Counted from the stretch's first letter, positions 25,843-35,402 are shown. The stretch is 64,000 bases of DNA from JBHJGP01 sp050331695 (GCA_050331695.1 JBHJGP010000006.1:1-64000); one strand, 5' to 3'. Translations and numbers: made by a program. The notes: a model not told the origin generated them from the letters alone.

Positions 25843-27056
25843 GTTTCTCGCCCGCGCCTGTGCAGTTTTAGTCGACGGCGCAAGCGGGTTTGGACGTATG
25901 GGTGTTGGTCGGCCGTGCCAGGCTCGAACGCCCAGCCATCGTCGGCGGGCGGTTCCAAAACGTTCCGCTCACTCGGATATTTCGAAATCTCGTCCAGGAC
26001 CAGATCGACGCCGAGGCCTGGTGTTGTCGGAACGGGCAAGTGACCGTTCTCGACCTGGAGCACAGGCGTCACCACCTTGTAGCGGCCCGGCCAGTCGAAC
26101 TCGATCCGCTCCAGCATCAGCGCGTTGGGGATGGTCGCGAGCACATGAAGTGCCGCGAACTCCGCGACCGGACCGAGCGAGCCCGAATGGGGCGCCAGCA
26201 TGATGCCGTGGGCTTCGGCCATCGCCGCCATCTTCCGCATCTGGGTGATGCCGCCGGCCCGGCCGGTGTCCGGCTGGATGACATCGACCAGCTCGCGTTC
26301 GATCAGGGGACGGATGCCCCAGAGGGTGCTGACCCGCTCGCCGGCGGCGAGCGGCAGATCAAGGGTGTCGCGGAGTCGCTGGTAGCCGTCCAGATGTTCC
26401 GGCGGGATCGGGTCCTCGTAGAACAAAAGATCCATCGTCTCGAGCTCGCGGCCGACCAGGATCGCGTCCTGAGTGGTCATCCAGGAGGGGCCGTGGGCGT
26501 CGACCATCACATCCCGTTCGGGTCCCATGGCTTCGCGCACCGCCCAGACCGCGTCCAGATCGACCGCGCCGGTGAACGCCACCTTGGCGGCGCGGTAGCC
26601 GCGCTCGATCAGCTCGTTCGCCCGCGAAGGCGTCTTGGCGTGGCCATAGACCGGAATGGTCTTTCGAAGACAGCCGCCCAAAAGGTTCCATACAGGTCGG
26701 CCCAGGGCTTTGCCCTTGAGATCCCAGAGCGCCATTTCGATCGCCGTAAGCGCGCCGCCGCCGACCGTGCCCAGCTGACCGTGGCCCATGGTCGCCAGAA
26801 GCATTTTTTGCCAGAGCCGGTCGATGTGGGTCGGATCCTCACCGACCAAGATGTGCTTGAGGTCTTGAACCGCGGTGGCGACCACCCGAGGCCAGCCGCT
26901 GCCTTCGCCGACGCCGTAAAGCCCTTCGTCGGTCATGACCCGGACGAACAGCCAGTTGCGGCCACTCCGGAAATCGGCCTCGCCCGGTTGGCTGGTGGTC
27001 ATGCCCGGCCTCGGGCCCACCTGCACCAAATGGGTTTCGATGTCGGTGATCTTCAT
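25839..27056 (-). CDS. Mandelate racemase/enolase-superfamily dehydratase (GalD/ManD-like)
   Basis: This 405-residue enzyme has a capping domain followed by the barrel. Metal and catalytic residues are seen in 'MVDAHGPSW' (Asp, Asp-x-His), 'FYEDPIPPEH' (Glu), 'LAAGERVS' (Glu) and 'LAPHSGSLG' (His), the same class as the next gene downstream but with low overall identity. The start MKITDIETHLV at 27056 was preferred to an in-frame ATG at 27107, because the latter overlaps the previous gene and adds a non-conserved tail. It sits in a run of four superfamily members. Specificity cannot be deduced. Confidence 0.85.
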   Translation of the reverse strand: MKITDIETHLVQVGPRPGMTTSQPGEADFRSGRNWLFVRVMTDEGLYGVGEGSGWPRVVATAVQDLKHILVGEDPTHIDRLWQKMLLATMGHGQLGTVGGGALTAIEMALWDLKGKALGRPVWNLLGGCLRKTIPVYGHAKTPSRANELIERGYRAAKVAFTGAVDLDAVWAVREAMGPERDVMVDAHGPSWMTTQDAILVGRELETMDLLFYEDPIPPEHLDGYQRLRDTLDLPLAAGERVSTLWGIRPLIERELVDVIQPDTGRAGGITQMRKMAAMAEAHGIMLAPHSGSLGPVAEFAALHVLATIPNALMLERIEFDWPGRYKVVTPVLQVENGHLPVPTTPGLGVDLVLDEISKYPSERNVLEPPADDGWAFEPGTADQHPYVQTRLRRRLKLHRRGRET

Positions 27057-27079
27057 GCGCGAACTTTCGATTGCGGAGG

Positions 27080-28321
27080 TCAGAAGCGCGGCCGGCCCGG
27101 CCGCCAATCCGGCCAGTGCTTTCGCATCTCGCCCGCATCGTCTCGCTCGAGGATGCCGGCGCTCAGATAGTTTTGGCGAAGCCGCGCCAGGGCGTCGCGG
27201 TCAAGCGTCACACCGAGTCCGGGACCGTCAGGGACGGCTAGGCTGCCATTCTCGAAGGTGAAGCGACCACCCTCCACCACCTCGTCCTCCTGCCACGGAT
27301 AGTGGGTATCGCAGGCGTAGGTGAGGTTGGGCGTGGCGGCGGCGAGGTGGGTCATCGCCATCAAGCTGATGCCCAGATGCGAGTTCGAATGCATCGAAAG
27401 GCCAAGGCCCCAGATCTCGCAGATCCTTGCCAGCTCGCGGCTAGCCTGAAGCCCGCCCCAATAATGGTGGTCGGACAGGATGACCTTGACCGCACCCTGG
27501 GCGACGCCCGGTGGCAGATGAGAGTCCGCGACCACGCACATATTGGTCGCCAGCGGCAGCGAGGTTGCCCGCTGAACGACCGCCATCTCCGGGATGCCGA
27601 GCGTCGGATCTTCCAGATATTCGAGAAGCGGTTCCAGACGGGGTAGCAGATCGAGCGTGGTGTGGACGTGCCAGCCGCCGTTGGGATCGATCCTCAAAGG
27701 TGCTGAGGGAAACGCGTCTCGAAGGGCCTCCAGTGTGGCGATCTCGGCGTCCGGCTCCAACACGCCGGCCTTCAGTTTCAGCGAACCGAAGCCATGGAGC
27801 TCGATCATGCGCCGGGTCTGCTCGACCATCGTCTCCGGGCTCAGCGCTTCCCCCCACGCGTCGGCGGGTTGCCCGTGATGGCCGGCGAACTTGTAGAAAA
27901 GGTAAGCCGCGAACGGCACCCGGTCCCGTACCTGGCCGCCCAGGAGATCGCAGACCCGCATGTTCGTGACCTTGCCGAGCGCGTCCCACAACGCAACCTC
28001 GAAGGCACCGATCACTCGGGGTAGGAGCTGCTCCCGGTTCATCTCGCCTTGTCCGTCCGCAACGGTCTCCGATGCCAGCCTGCGCAGCCCATTGAGATCG
28101 GTGACGGCGAGGCCGACCAGTCGCGGCGCTAGACCGGCCAAGGCGTCCAGCGCCGTTTTCCCGCCATAGCTCTCGCCGAGGCCGATGGTGCCGTTTTCCA
28201 GCTCGACCTCGATGATGCTTCGGAGGCACCTGGGTTCGTGGCAGCCCTTGACGTTGAGGAGCGGCGGATCGCGAAAGGCGATCGGCGTCACCCGGACATC
28301 GGCGATCCGGCGATCAGACAC
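27080..28321 (-). CDS. Glucarate dehydratase-like enolase-superfamily enzyme
   Basis: Predicted to dehydrate a hexarate such as glucarate to 5-keto-4-deoxyglucarate. The active site matches the GlucD subgroup: the KxK motif 'LKLKAG', Asp in 'RIDPNGGW', Glu in 'YLEDPT', Asn in place of the third acidic ligand in 'LATNMCVV', and the catalytic His in 'SMHSNSHLGISL'. I use a GTG start at 28321 (VSDRRIADVRVTPI). The longer frame from 28444 would run 131 bp into the upstream gene with a low-complexity N-terminus; with the GTG the overlap is 8 bp. The resulting 413 residues are slightly short for characterised GlucD. Confidence 0.83.
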   Translation of the reverse strand: MSDRRIADVRVTPIAFRDPPLLNVKGCHEPRCLRSIIEVELENGTIGLGESYGGKTALDALAGLAPRLVGLAVTDLNGLRRLASETVADGQGEMNREQLLPRVIGAFEVALWDALGKVTNMRVCDLLGGQVRDRVPFAAYLFYKFAGHHGQPADAWGEALSPETMVEQTRRMIELHGFGSLKLKAGVLEPDAEIATLEALRDAFPSAPLRIDPNGGWHVHTTLDLLPRLEPLLEYLEDPTLGIPEMAVVQRATSLPLATNMCVVADSHLPPGVAQGAVKVILSDHHYWGGLQASRELARICEIWGLGLSMHSNSHLGISLMAMTHLAAATPNLTYACDTHYPWQEDEVVEGGRFTFENGSLAVPDGPGLGVTLDRDALARLRQNYLSAGILERDDAGEMRKHWPDWRPGRPRF

Positions 28322-29456
28322 GATTGGCCTCGATGTAGTCGAGGTCGAGAGCATGGCCGAGGCCGGGCGTGTCCCGCAGCATGACGAAACCGTTCTGGTC
28401 CATCTCGTCGTCGATCCGGTTTTGGTAGGCCTTGGGCCGATCATAGTCGATGAACGGGTGGAGCTGGCCCCGCTCGTAATAGGTCGTGTTGGCGATCGCG
28501 GCCGCCACGGCGAGATTGCCGGCGCCCGTGCCGTGGACCTCGCACGTCATGCCGAAACTCTCGGCCAGGTGAGCGACCTTCATCGACGGGCTGATGCCGC
28601 CCACGTCCCAGACCCCGGTCCGGAGCATGTTGCAGGCGCCCGACGCGGCCCACTCGGCCCGGGTCCAGTGTTTACCGGCCATGGTTTCGGGTCCGAGGAT
28701 CTGCAGCCGATCGAGCTTCGAGGTCAGCCAGCGATAGGAGCTGGTGGACGCCTCTTCCATCGGCTCCTCCAGCCAGAGAAAGTCGAGTTCCTCAAGCTTG
28801 CGCGCGAGCCATAGCGTGTCGGCCCGGCTGTACCAATGGTTGGGATCGAGCATCAGCGGCACGTCCGGGCCCACCGCCTCGCGCACGGCCGCGCACGCCT
28901 GGTAGTCGAGACGCACGTTTGGCGCGCCCGGGATCGGCGGCATCCAGGTGTGGAGCTTGATCGCTCGGTAGTCCCGTTCCTTGACCAACCAACCGGCGAA
29001 CCGGGCGTAGTCGTCGGCCGTGGCGAGGCCGCCCTCCAGATCGTCACCGCACATGGTGCTGGCATAGGCCGGGACCCGGTCGCGATAACCGCCCAGGAGC
29101 TTCCAGACCGGCTGGCCCGTCAGCTTGCCGATCAGGTCCCAGAGCGCCAGGTCGACGGCTGCGAGAACCCGGTCGGTGAGCCGCATGCCGCTTCCCCGCT
29201 GGCGCTTGTAGAGCGCCTGCCAGATCCGCTCGTGGCGCATCGGATCGACGTCGACCAGGACAGGACGGACGAACGCGTCGAGGACCGGCTCTGGCGCGTC
29301 GCCGGCGCCGCAAACGATGTGCCCCTCGGTGCCGTCCTCGGCGGTGTTGGTGAGAAGGACGGAAACCGCCTCGCGCTCCGGGCCCGGATGGCCGTGGCCA
29401 TCACTGTCCCGAACGACGTTGGTCTCGTGTCGAAAGGGCCGGGCAAAAATCTTCAC
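28314..29456 (-). CDS. Mandelate racemase/enolase-superfamily dehydratase, KxH type
   Basis: A 380-residue protein with capping domain and barrel. The second barrel strand has 'AIKLHTW' (KxH rather than KxK), and metal ligands fall in 'LMLDPNHWYS', 'WLEEPME' and 'LGPETMAG', with a late His in 'CEVHGTGAGN'. This differs from the three sister genes, so the four proteins sample at least three active-site classes. It follows the fused ATPase gene with an ATGA overlap (29453-29456), tying dehydratases and importer into one transcript. The substrate is unknown; acid sugars are the general expectation. Confidence 0.82.
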   Translation of the reverse strand: MKIFARPFRHETNVVRDSDGHGHPGPEREAVSVLLTNTAEDGTEGHIVCGAGDAPEPVLDAFVRPVLVDVDPMRHERIWQALYKRQRGSGMRLTDRVLAAVDLALWDLIGKLTGQPVWKLLGGYRDRVPAYASTMCGDDLEGGLATADDYARFAGWLVKERDYRAIKLHTWMPPIPGAPNVRLDYQACAAVREAVGPDVPLMLDPNHWYSRADTLWLARKLEELDFLWLEEPMEEASTSSYRWLTSKLDRLQILGPETMAGKHWTRAEWAASGACNMLRTGVWDVGGISPSMKVAHLAESFGMTCEVHGTGAGNLAVAAAIANTTYYERGQLHPFIDYDRPKAYQNRIDDEMDQNGFVMLRDTPGLGHALDLDYIEANRV

Positions 29457-31192
29457 GACGCCTCCCGGTAGCGGTGGCGCTGGTGCTTGCCCCGGGCCCG
29501 CGGGTCCGGGTGGGGCACGGCCGACAAAAGCGACTGGGTATAGGGGTGGTCCGGCGTGCCGCAGACCTGCTCGGTCGGCCCGGTCTCGACGATCCGGCCG
29601 CGATACATGACGGCTACCCGATCGCAGAAGTAGCGGATCACGCCGATATCATGGCTGATGAAGATGAAGGAGAGCTCCAGGCGCTCCTGAAGATCGAGCA
29701 ACAGGTCCAGAATCTGGGTGCGGATCGAGACGTCCAGCGCCGAGGTCGGCTCATCGGCGACGATCACTCGGGGCTCCAGCGCGATGGCGCGGGCAATGCC
29801 GATCCGCTGGCGCTGACCGCCGGAAAAGGCGTGGGGGTAGCGCTCGGCGGCGCTAGCCGGCAGGCCGACCAGGCCAAGCAGTTCGACGACCCGGTCGTTG
29901 AGCGCCTGGCCCTTCATGCCGGCCGTCACCAGCAGGGGTTCGCCGACGATTTGGCCCACGGTCATCCGCGGATTGAGCGAGCCGAAGGGGTCCTGGAAGA
30001 CCATGCGGATTTCACTTCGATTGGCCCGAAGGGCATCGCCGGCAAGCTTGGTCAGGTCCTGCTCGGACCCGTCCCGGGTCCGGTAGAGAACACGGCCGCC
30101 GGTGGTGGCGAACACGTTCAAGATCAACCGGCCGAGCGTGGTCTTGCCCGAGCCGCTTTCGCCGACGATCCCCAAATTCTCGCCCTCATGAAGCACCAGA
30201 TCGACGCCTGCGACGGCCAAAACCTCGGTCCGCCGACGGCCAAACCAGCCGCCCCGGAGCTCAAAGGTCTTCGCCAGATCCTCGGTCCGAAGGACAGGGG
30301 CCTTGGCAGGTCTTTCCGCCCGCATGGCGAGCCTCCGGGGGGCTGGCCGGTCGAGAGCCTTGGCGGCGCCCAGCAGCATGCGGGTGTAGTCATGGTGCGG
30401 CTGTTCGAAGACTTGAAAGACGTCGCCCCGCTCGACCAGCTTGCCGTGGCGCATGACCACGATCGCGTCGGCGATCTGGGCGACCACGCCCATGTCGTGG
30501 GTGATGAACATGACCGCCATGCCGTGGCTTTCCTGAAGCCGTTTGATCAGATCCAGGATTTCGGCCTGGGTGGTCACGTCGAGGGCCGTGGTCGGCTCGT
30601 CGGCGATCAGCACCGACGGATTGCAGGCCAGCGACATGGCGATCATGGCCCGCTGGCGCATGCCGCCTGAATATTCGAAGGGATAGCGGTCGATGGCGGT
30701 TTCTGGATCGGGGATCTCGACCTGGCGCAAGAGATCGATCGTCTGTTCGCGCGCCTCGCGCCTCGTCGCGTCACTGTGCAGCCGGATCGATTCCGCGACC
30801 TGATTGCCGATCGTGTGGACCGGCGACAGCGAACTCATGGGCTCTTGGAAGATCATGGCGATGTCACGACCCCGGATGGCTCTGTTCTCCTGCGAGCGCG
30901 GATCGAGGCTGGTCAGATCGATCGTGTCGTCCGGGCCGCCGGCGCGGTGGGTGCGGTGGCGGTGCAACAAGATCTCGCCGGAGACGATCCGTCCGGGCCG
31001 GTCGACGATCTGGAGGATCGAACGGGCGGTAACGCTCTTGCCTGAGCCGCTCTCGCCGACCACGCATAAGGTCTCGCCGGCGAACAGATCGAAGCTGACA
31101 TCGTCGACCGCCCGGAACGGCCCCTGGCGCAATGGGAATTCGGTGACCAGGCCTCTGACCTCGAGCACCGGCAGAGGCGCCTCGGCCATCAA
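29453..31192 (-). CDS. Fused double ATP-binding subunit of an Opp/Yej-type ABC importer
   Basis: This 579-residue protein contains two complete nucleotide-binding domains. The first has Walker A 'GESGSGKS', signature 'SGGMRQR' and 'LIADEPTTALD'; the second has 'GESGSGKTTLGR', 'SGGQRQRIG' and 'IVADEPTSALD'. Each ends with an oligopeptide-type C-terminal extension. The fusion corresponds to OppD+OppF, as in YejF and GsiA. It overlaps the permease gene upstream and the dehydratase gene downstream by 4 bp each. It powers the importer encoded at 31189-35295. Confidence 0.93.
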   Translation of the reverse strand: MMAEAPLPVLEVRGLVTEFPLRQGPFRAVDDVSFDLFAGETLCVVGESGSGKSVTARSILQIVDRPGRIVSGEILLHRHRTHRAGGPDDTIDLTSLDPRSQENRAIRGRDIAMIFQEPMSSLSPVHTIGNQVAESIRLHSDATRREAREQTIDLLRQVEIPDPETAIDRYPFEYSGGMRQRAMIAMSLACNPSVLIADEPTTALDVTTQAEILDLIKRLQESHGMAVMFITHDMGVVAQIADAIVVMRHGKLVERGDVFQVFEQPHHDYTRMLLGAAKALDRPAPRRLAMRAERPAKAPVLRTEDLAKTFELRGGWFGRRRTEVLAVAGVDLVLHEGENLGIVGESGSGKTTLGRLILNVFATTGGRVLYRTRDGSEQDLTKLAGDALRANRSEIRMVFQDPFGSLNPRMTVGQIVGEPLLVTAGMKGQALNDRVVELLGLVGLPASAAERYPHAFSGGQRQRIGIARAIALEPRVIVADEPTSALDVSIRTQILDLLLDLQERLELSFIFISHDIGVIRYFCDRVAVMYRGRIVETGPTEQVCGTPDHPYTQSLLSAVPHPDPRARGKHQRHRYREAS

Positions 31193-32319
31193 TCGCTCTC
31201 ACGGGCGTAAGGATCGGCAGCGTCGCGCAGCCCATCGCCCAGAAAATTCAGCGCCAGCACGGCCAGACAAACGGCGGCGCCCGGAATGAACAGCCACGGC
31301 GCCTGGGCGATCGAACGGATGTTCTGGGCTTCGCGCAGCAGAACCCCCCAGGAGATCACCGGCTGCTGGAGGCCGAGGCCGAGGAAGGAGAGCGAGGTCT
31401 CGGCGAGGATCATCAACGGGATCGCCAAGGTAACCGAGGCGATGATGTGGCTGGTCATGGAAGGCAGCATGTGGCGGAAGATCAGCCGGACCTCGCGGCA
31501 GCCGTCCAGGGTCGCGGCGGTGACATAGTCCTCGGTCCTGAGCGCCAGAAAACGACCGCGGACCACCCGGGCGAGCTCGGTCCAGCCGACCAATGACAAA
31601 ATGATGGTGATCGCGAAATAGCGGGTCAGCGGTGACCAGTCGGCCGGTAGCGCCGCGGTCAGCCCGAGCCAGATCGGGATGGTCGGCAGTGACAGCACGA
31701 ACTCGATCACCCGCTGGATGACCATGTCGCCGCCGCCTCCATAATAGCCGGAAATGCCGCCGAGCGTGATCCCCAACACCAGGCTGAAGGTGACGCCGAG
31801 CAGTCCGATCGACATGGAAACCCGCGCGCCGTGGATCGTCCGGCTGAGCATGACCCGGCCCAGCCGGGCGGCGCCGAACAGGAAGAAGCGCTGGTTCGGT
31901 TCCACGGGGACCAGGAGTTTGGTCGTCATCGGGATCAGGCCCATCAGCCGATAGGGCTGCCCCTCGCCGAAAAAGGTGAGATAGATGCGCTCGTCCGGGA
32001 TCGGCTCGAAGCTCTGCTCCAGGGTGAACGGGTCGCGGTTCAGCTCGTAGGCCTGAACCCAGGGCCGGATCCGCCAGCCATCCTCACCCCGGTCGATCCA
32101 GTTGATCATCTGCGGCGGGTGATAGACGTGGCGGGCGCCGGCGCTGGTGGGCGAGAACGGAGCAAAGAACTCGGCGAATAGGCCGATCACGTAGAAACCC
32201 AGGACCACGATCAGCCCGGTCATGGCCAGTCGGTGCCGGCGAAACGACCACCAGACCAGCAGCCATGGCGGCGCGACATCCGCGTCCGGCGCCAGCCTCG
32301 GATCGGCGACGGTCGCCAT
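31189..32319 (-). CDS. Opp/Yej-type ABC importer permease (OppC-like)
   Basis: An inner-membrane subunit of 376 residues. TM1 ('GLIVVLGFYVIGLFAEFF') is followed by an unusually long periplasmic insertion of about 110 residues ('YHPPQMINWIDRGEDGW' and on), then the BPD_transp_1 domain with 'GARVSMSIGLLGV' and the EAA loop region ('AATLDGCREVRLIFRHMLPS'). A similar insertion is typical of YejE-type permeases. I use ATG 32319 (MATVADPRLAP), whose first base is the last base of the upstream stop; the frame from 32397 would overlap the other permease gene. Confidence 0.9.
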   Translation of the reverse strand: MATVADPRLAPDADVAPPWLLVWWSFRRHRLAMTGLIVVLGFYVIGLFAEFFAPFSPTSAGARHVYHPPQMINWIDRGEDGWRIRPWVQAYELNRDPFTLEQSFEPIPDERIYLTFFGEGQPYRLMGLIPMTTKLLVPVEPNQRFFLFGAARLGRVMLSRTIHGARVSMSIGLLGVTFSLVLGITLGGISGYYGGGGDMVIQRVIEFVLSLPTIPIWLGLTAALPADWSPLTRYFAITIILSLVGWTELARVVRGRFLALRTEDYVTAATLDGCREVRLIFRHMLPSMTSHIIASVTLAIPLMILAETSLSFLGLGLQQPVISWGVLLREAQNIRSIAQAPWLFIPGAAVCLAVLALNFLGDGLRDAADPYARESD

Positions 32320-33305
32320 CAGCGGTACCGGACCCTGGGATCGATCAACGCCAGGAGAATGTCCGAAACCAGCATGCCGACGACGGTAAGCGAGCACAGG
32401 AGCAGGATGAAGGCGCCGGCCAGATACATGTCCTGGGCCAGGAGCGCCTGCAGCATCAGCGGCCCCGCGGTCGGCAGGCTGAGGACGAAGGCCGTGATGA
32501 CGGCGCCGCTGATCAGCTGCGGAAAGGCCCAGCCGATGGTGCTGATGAACGGGTTGAGCGCGAGCCGGACGGGATACTTCATCAGCAGGCGAAATTCGGA
32601 GAGGCCCTTGGCCCGGGCCGTGGTTACGTAAGGTTTATGCAGCTCGTCCAGGAGATTGGCCCGCATGATTCGTATCAGGCTCGCGGTCGCACTGGTGCCG
32701 AGGATGACCACGGGCACCCAGAGATGGGACAGGAGGTCCAAGACCTTTGCCCAAGACCAGGGCGCGCTCTCATATCTTTCGGAGAAGAGCCCGCCGACGT
32801 CGGCACCGAACCAGACCACGCCGATATACATGAGCACCAGGGCCAGAAGAAAATTGGGCAGGGCCAGGCCGATAAAACCAAAGGTCGTCGCCAGGTAATC
32901 GCCCGGCGAATATTTTCTTACCGCCGAGTAAATGCCGATCGGAAAGGCTAGGGCCCAGGTAAAGAGCAGTGTCGCCAAAGCGAGGCAGACCGAAAGACCC
33001 ATGCGCTCCCAGATCAGCTCGGACACCGGTTGCTGCCATTCGAACGAGATGCCGAAATCGCCCTGGAGCACGCCGGTGATCCACATCCAATATTGGACGA
33101 TGAAGGGCCGATCGAGACCGTAGCGCTCGCGCAGCATGTCGAGGCGATCCTGGTCGACGATGTCACCCGACGCGGCGAGCGTTGCCGCGAAGGTGGTGAG
33201 ATAGTCGCCGGGTGGCGCCTGGATCAGGGCGAAGGCCACGAGCGACACCGCGAACAAAAACGGTATCGCCCAGAGCAGACGCTTTATGATGAAGGCGAGC
33301 AGCAT
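32319..33305 (-). CDS. Opp/Yej-type ABC importer permease (OppB-like)
   Basis: A 328-residue membrane protein with six or so TM segments. It begins 'FIIKRLLWAIPFLFAVSLVAFALI', the usual OppB N-terminal helix, followed by 'PPGDYL', the conserved 'ERYGLDRPFIVQYW' and the EAA loop 'VTTARAKGLSEFRLLMKYPVR' (split here for length). It pairs with the OppC-like subunit. It follows the binding-protein gene after a 61-bp spacer that contains a strong stem-loop. Confidence 0.93.
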   Translation of the reverse strand: MLLAFIIKRLLWAIPFLFAVSLVAFALIQAPPGDYLTTFAATLAASGDIVDQDRLDMLRERYGLDRPFIVQYWMWITGVLQGDFGISFEWQQPVSELIWERMGLSVCLALATLLFTWALAFPIGIYSAVRKYSPGDYLATTFGFIGLALPNFLLALVLMYIGVVWFGADVGGLFSERYESAPWSWAKVLDLLSHLWVPVVILGTSATASLIRIMRANLLDELHKPYVTTARAKGLSEFRLLMKYPVRLALNPFISTIGWAFPQLISGAVITAFVLSLPTAGPLMLQALLAQDMYLAGAFILLLCSLTVVGMLVSDILLALIDPRVRYR

Positions 33306-33324
33306 GGCTCTGGTCCCGGGTCCA

Positions 33325-33354
33325 CCGCGCGCCGGACCCTAGCCCGGCGCGCGG
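33325..33354 (-). promoter_or_regulatory. Intercistronic stem-loop between binding-protein and permease genes
   Basis: Perfect 11-bp inverted repeat ccgcgcgccgg / ccggcgcgcgg with an 8-base loop, between the SBP stop (33367) and the permease start (33305). There is no T-run, so it more likely stabilises the SBP transcript end or attenuates readthrough than terminates fully. The companion importer has a comparable element at 41577-41599. Confidence 0.7.
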
Positions 33355-33366
33355 CGGCTGGATCGC

Positions 33367-35295
33367 TCAGTTGGTCCAGTACCAGGTCTGCGGCAGGGTC
33401 GGCCCCGGCGTCGGATAGTACCAGGAGGATGGCATGCTGTCGGGCACGTTGGCCAGGTCCAGCTTCCTGATGCCGTATTCCGGCAGGGCCTTGCTCACCC
33501 CCATGACCTCAAATTCGTCGGCCGCGATCTGAGCGATTTGGTGGATGAGCTGACGCCGTTCGTCGGTGTCGATGGTGGCACGGGCTTGGTCGTAGATCTG
33601 CATCCGCTCCTTGACCGAGGCCGGCGGCTCCTCGCCCTCGGCACCGCCCGTCTTGTACCAGGTGGTCCAGGGGATGCCGTAGCGGGAGTCGTGGTGGACC
33701 GGGACGATCTGCTGCGGGATTTCGCCCGGCACCCAGCTCGCCTGACCGCCCCAAACGGCCACGTCATGATCGTTGGCCACCGAGGTGCGCTCGTAGAAGA
33801 AGGTGCGTTCCATGGCGTTGACGTTCATGTCGACACCGAGCTCCGCCCACTGCTGGGAGATCAGTTCCAACATGTCGACATGTTCCGGCTGCAGGGTCGG
33901 AATGACGTCGACCGAAAAGCTGATCGGCCGTCCGCTGGGCAGGAGACGGACACCGGCATCGTTGCGTTCGGTGTAGCCGAGGCCGTCGAGCAATGCGTTC
34001 GCCTTATCCGGATCATGCTCCAGATGCTGCGTGCTCACCGGCGCGAAGTGGTTGGGATGATCTTCGAACGGACCCTGCTGCCAAGGCTCGCCGACCCCCA
34101 AAAGCGCCGTGTCGATGATCGTCTGGCGATCCATGCCGAGTGACATGGCGACCCGGAAGTCGCGCTGATTGAACAGCTCGCGCAGCTCCTCATCCTTATG
34201 GGTCAGATTGAAATTGATGATCATGTTGGTGCCGCCGGTCGGCGCCGCTTCGACGAATTCATAACCGCCGCTCTCCCGGTTCTGAGCCAGAACGGGACGG
34301 TTGGCCGCGGTCGCCAGGTGGCGGACCTGGAAATCGATATCACCGCCGATCGCTTCCAGAACCAGGCTCTCCACGTCCTGAGCGATGGGCGACACCAGCC
34401 GGTCGATGTAGGGCAACTGGTTGCCTTCCGTGTCGACCTGCCAGAAGAACGGATTGCGCTCCATGACCACGCGGGTGGCACCGCCGGTATAGGGTTCGGT
34501 CACGACCCAGGGATCGAGCGTCGGCCGATCCGCATTGCCCCAGCGTGAAGGGATCTCGATGTCACCGCATTTGGCGAGGAACAGGTTCTGCCAGTCGGTG
34601 GCGTTGTTGTCCGCCACCACCGCGTCGATGTCCTCGGCGTAAGCCGGGTGGAACTGGCCGCAATAGTGTTTGGCGTAGAGCACCGGGTGCTGGCCCAGGG
34701 GCGATGACAGCTCGGCCAGGAAATCGCCGTAGGGAGCCGCGAAGGTGAATTTGACGGTCACGTCGTCGATCTTCTCGACGGCGATCGGCTCACCGCCAGC
34801 GATGTAAGCCGGAGGCGTCGGCGCGAAGTCGGCGTTGAGGACTAGATCCTCGATGTTGAACAGGATGTCGTCGGCGGTGAAAGGCTCGCCGTCCGACCAA
34901 CGCATGCCCCCTCGCAGATGGAAGGTGAATTCGGTCGCCTCGTCATTGCCCTCGACCTCGCGGGCGACGTTGGGAATGATCTCCCGGTAGGTGGGATCCC
35001 AGCGGACCAGCCCCTGGGGCGAGACCATGCGCAGAATGTTGTTGTGGTCGGAGCTGCCCCGGAGACCAAAGCGCAAATCGCCACCATAAGTGCCAATGGA
35101 TCCCAGTGGTTCGACCACCTCTGGCTCAGCCCCGACCCGTTCCGCGACGGGTGGTAGCTCGCCGGCCTCGACCTTATCGGCCAGTGCCGGAGCCTCGCTA
35201 TAGTCCGCAGCCATCGCCGTCACCGACAGGCCACCTGCGCCCAACATCATCATGCCGGCGGCCAGCCACCGACGGTGGTCCCGATCATCATCCAT
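33367..35295 (-). CDS. Periplasmic substrate-binding protein, SBP_bac_5 family
   Basis: The 642-residue solute receptor of the Yej-like importer. A signal peptide ('RRWLAAGMMMLGAGGLSVTAMA') precedes the mature protein. Family landmarks are 'TFHLRGGMRWSDGEPFTADDI', given here in two parts ('TFHLRGGMRWSDG' and 'EPFTADDI'), 'VTVKFTFAAP' and the late 'LGMDRQTI' region. The length is at the upper end of the Opp/DppA range, like its paralogue at 41618. The ATG at 35295 was chosen because 'gggagg' lies 8 nt upstream; a GTG directly precedes it. It is the first gene of the importer/dehydratase unit. The ligand is unknown; sugar acids or their oligomers are suggested by the operon. Confidence 0.92.
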   Translation of the reverse strand: MDDDRDHRRWLAAGMMMLGAGGLSVTAMAADYSEAPALADKVEAGELPPVAERVGAEPEVVEPLGSIGTYGGDLRFGLRGSSDHNNILRMVSPQGLVRWDPTYREIIPNVAREVEGNDEATEFTFHLRGGMRWSDGEPFTADDILFNIEDLVLNADFAPTPPAYIAGGEPIAVEKIDDVTVKFTFAAPYGDFLAELSSPLGQHPVLYAKHYCGQFHPAYAEDIDAVVADNNATDWQNLFLAKCGDIEIPSRWGNADRPTLDPWVVTEPYTGGATRVVMERNPFFWQVDTEGNQLPYIDRLVSPIAQDVESLVLEAIGGDIDFQVRHLATAANRPVLAQNRESGGYEFVEAAPTGGTNMIINFNLTHKDEELRELFNQRDFRVAMSLGMDRQTIIDTALLGVGEPWQQGPFEDHPNHFAPVSTQHLEHDPDKANALLDGLGYTERNDAGVRLLPSGRPISFSVDVIPTLQPEHVDMLELISQQWAELGVDMNVNAMERTFFYERTSVANDHDVAVWGGQASWVPGEIPQQIVPVHHDSRYGIPWTTWYKTGGAEGEEPPASVKERMQIYDQARATIDTDERRQLIHQIAQIAADEFEVMGVSKALPEYGIRKLDLANVPDSMPSSWYYPTPGPTLPQTWYWTN

Positions 35296-35377
35296 CACGG
35301 ATGCCTCCCTTTGTTCGTTCTTCCGTGGAACGATCAGGGATCAGGAAGACCAAGTCAATAAGGGTGGGGTCAGGGCA

Positions 35378-35389
35378 GCGCCCGGGCGC
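35378..35389. other. 12-bp perfect palindrome in the phnX/SBP spacer
   Basis: The sequence gcgcccgggcgc lies in the 104-bp spacer between the PhnX stop and the next SBP start, both minus strand. It could be part of a terminator-like hairpin or an operator, but in GC-rich DNA such palindromes also arise by chance. Confidence 0.3.
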
Positions 35390-35402
35390 CCGATGCCAAC
35401 CA

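Noticed and set aside
25890..27170. 426-codon plus-strand open frame
   Set aside because: Antisense to an enolase-superfamily gene with a full active site.
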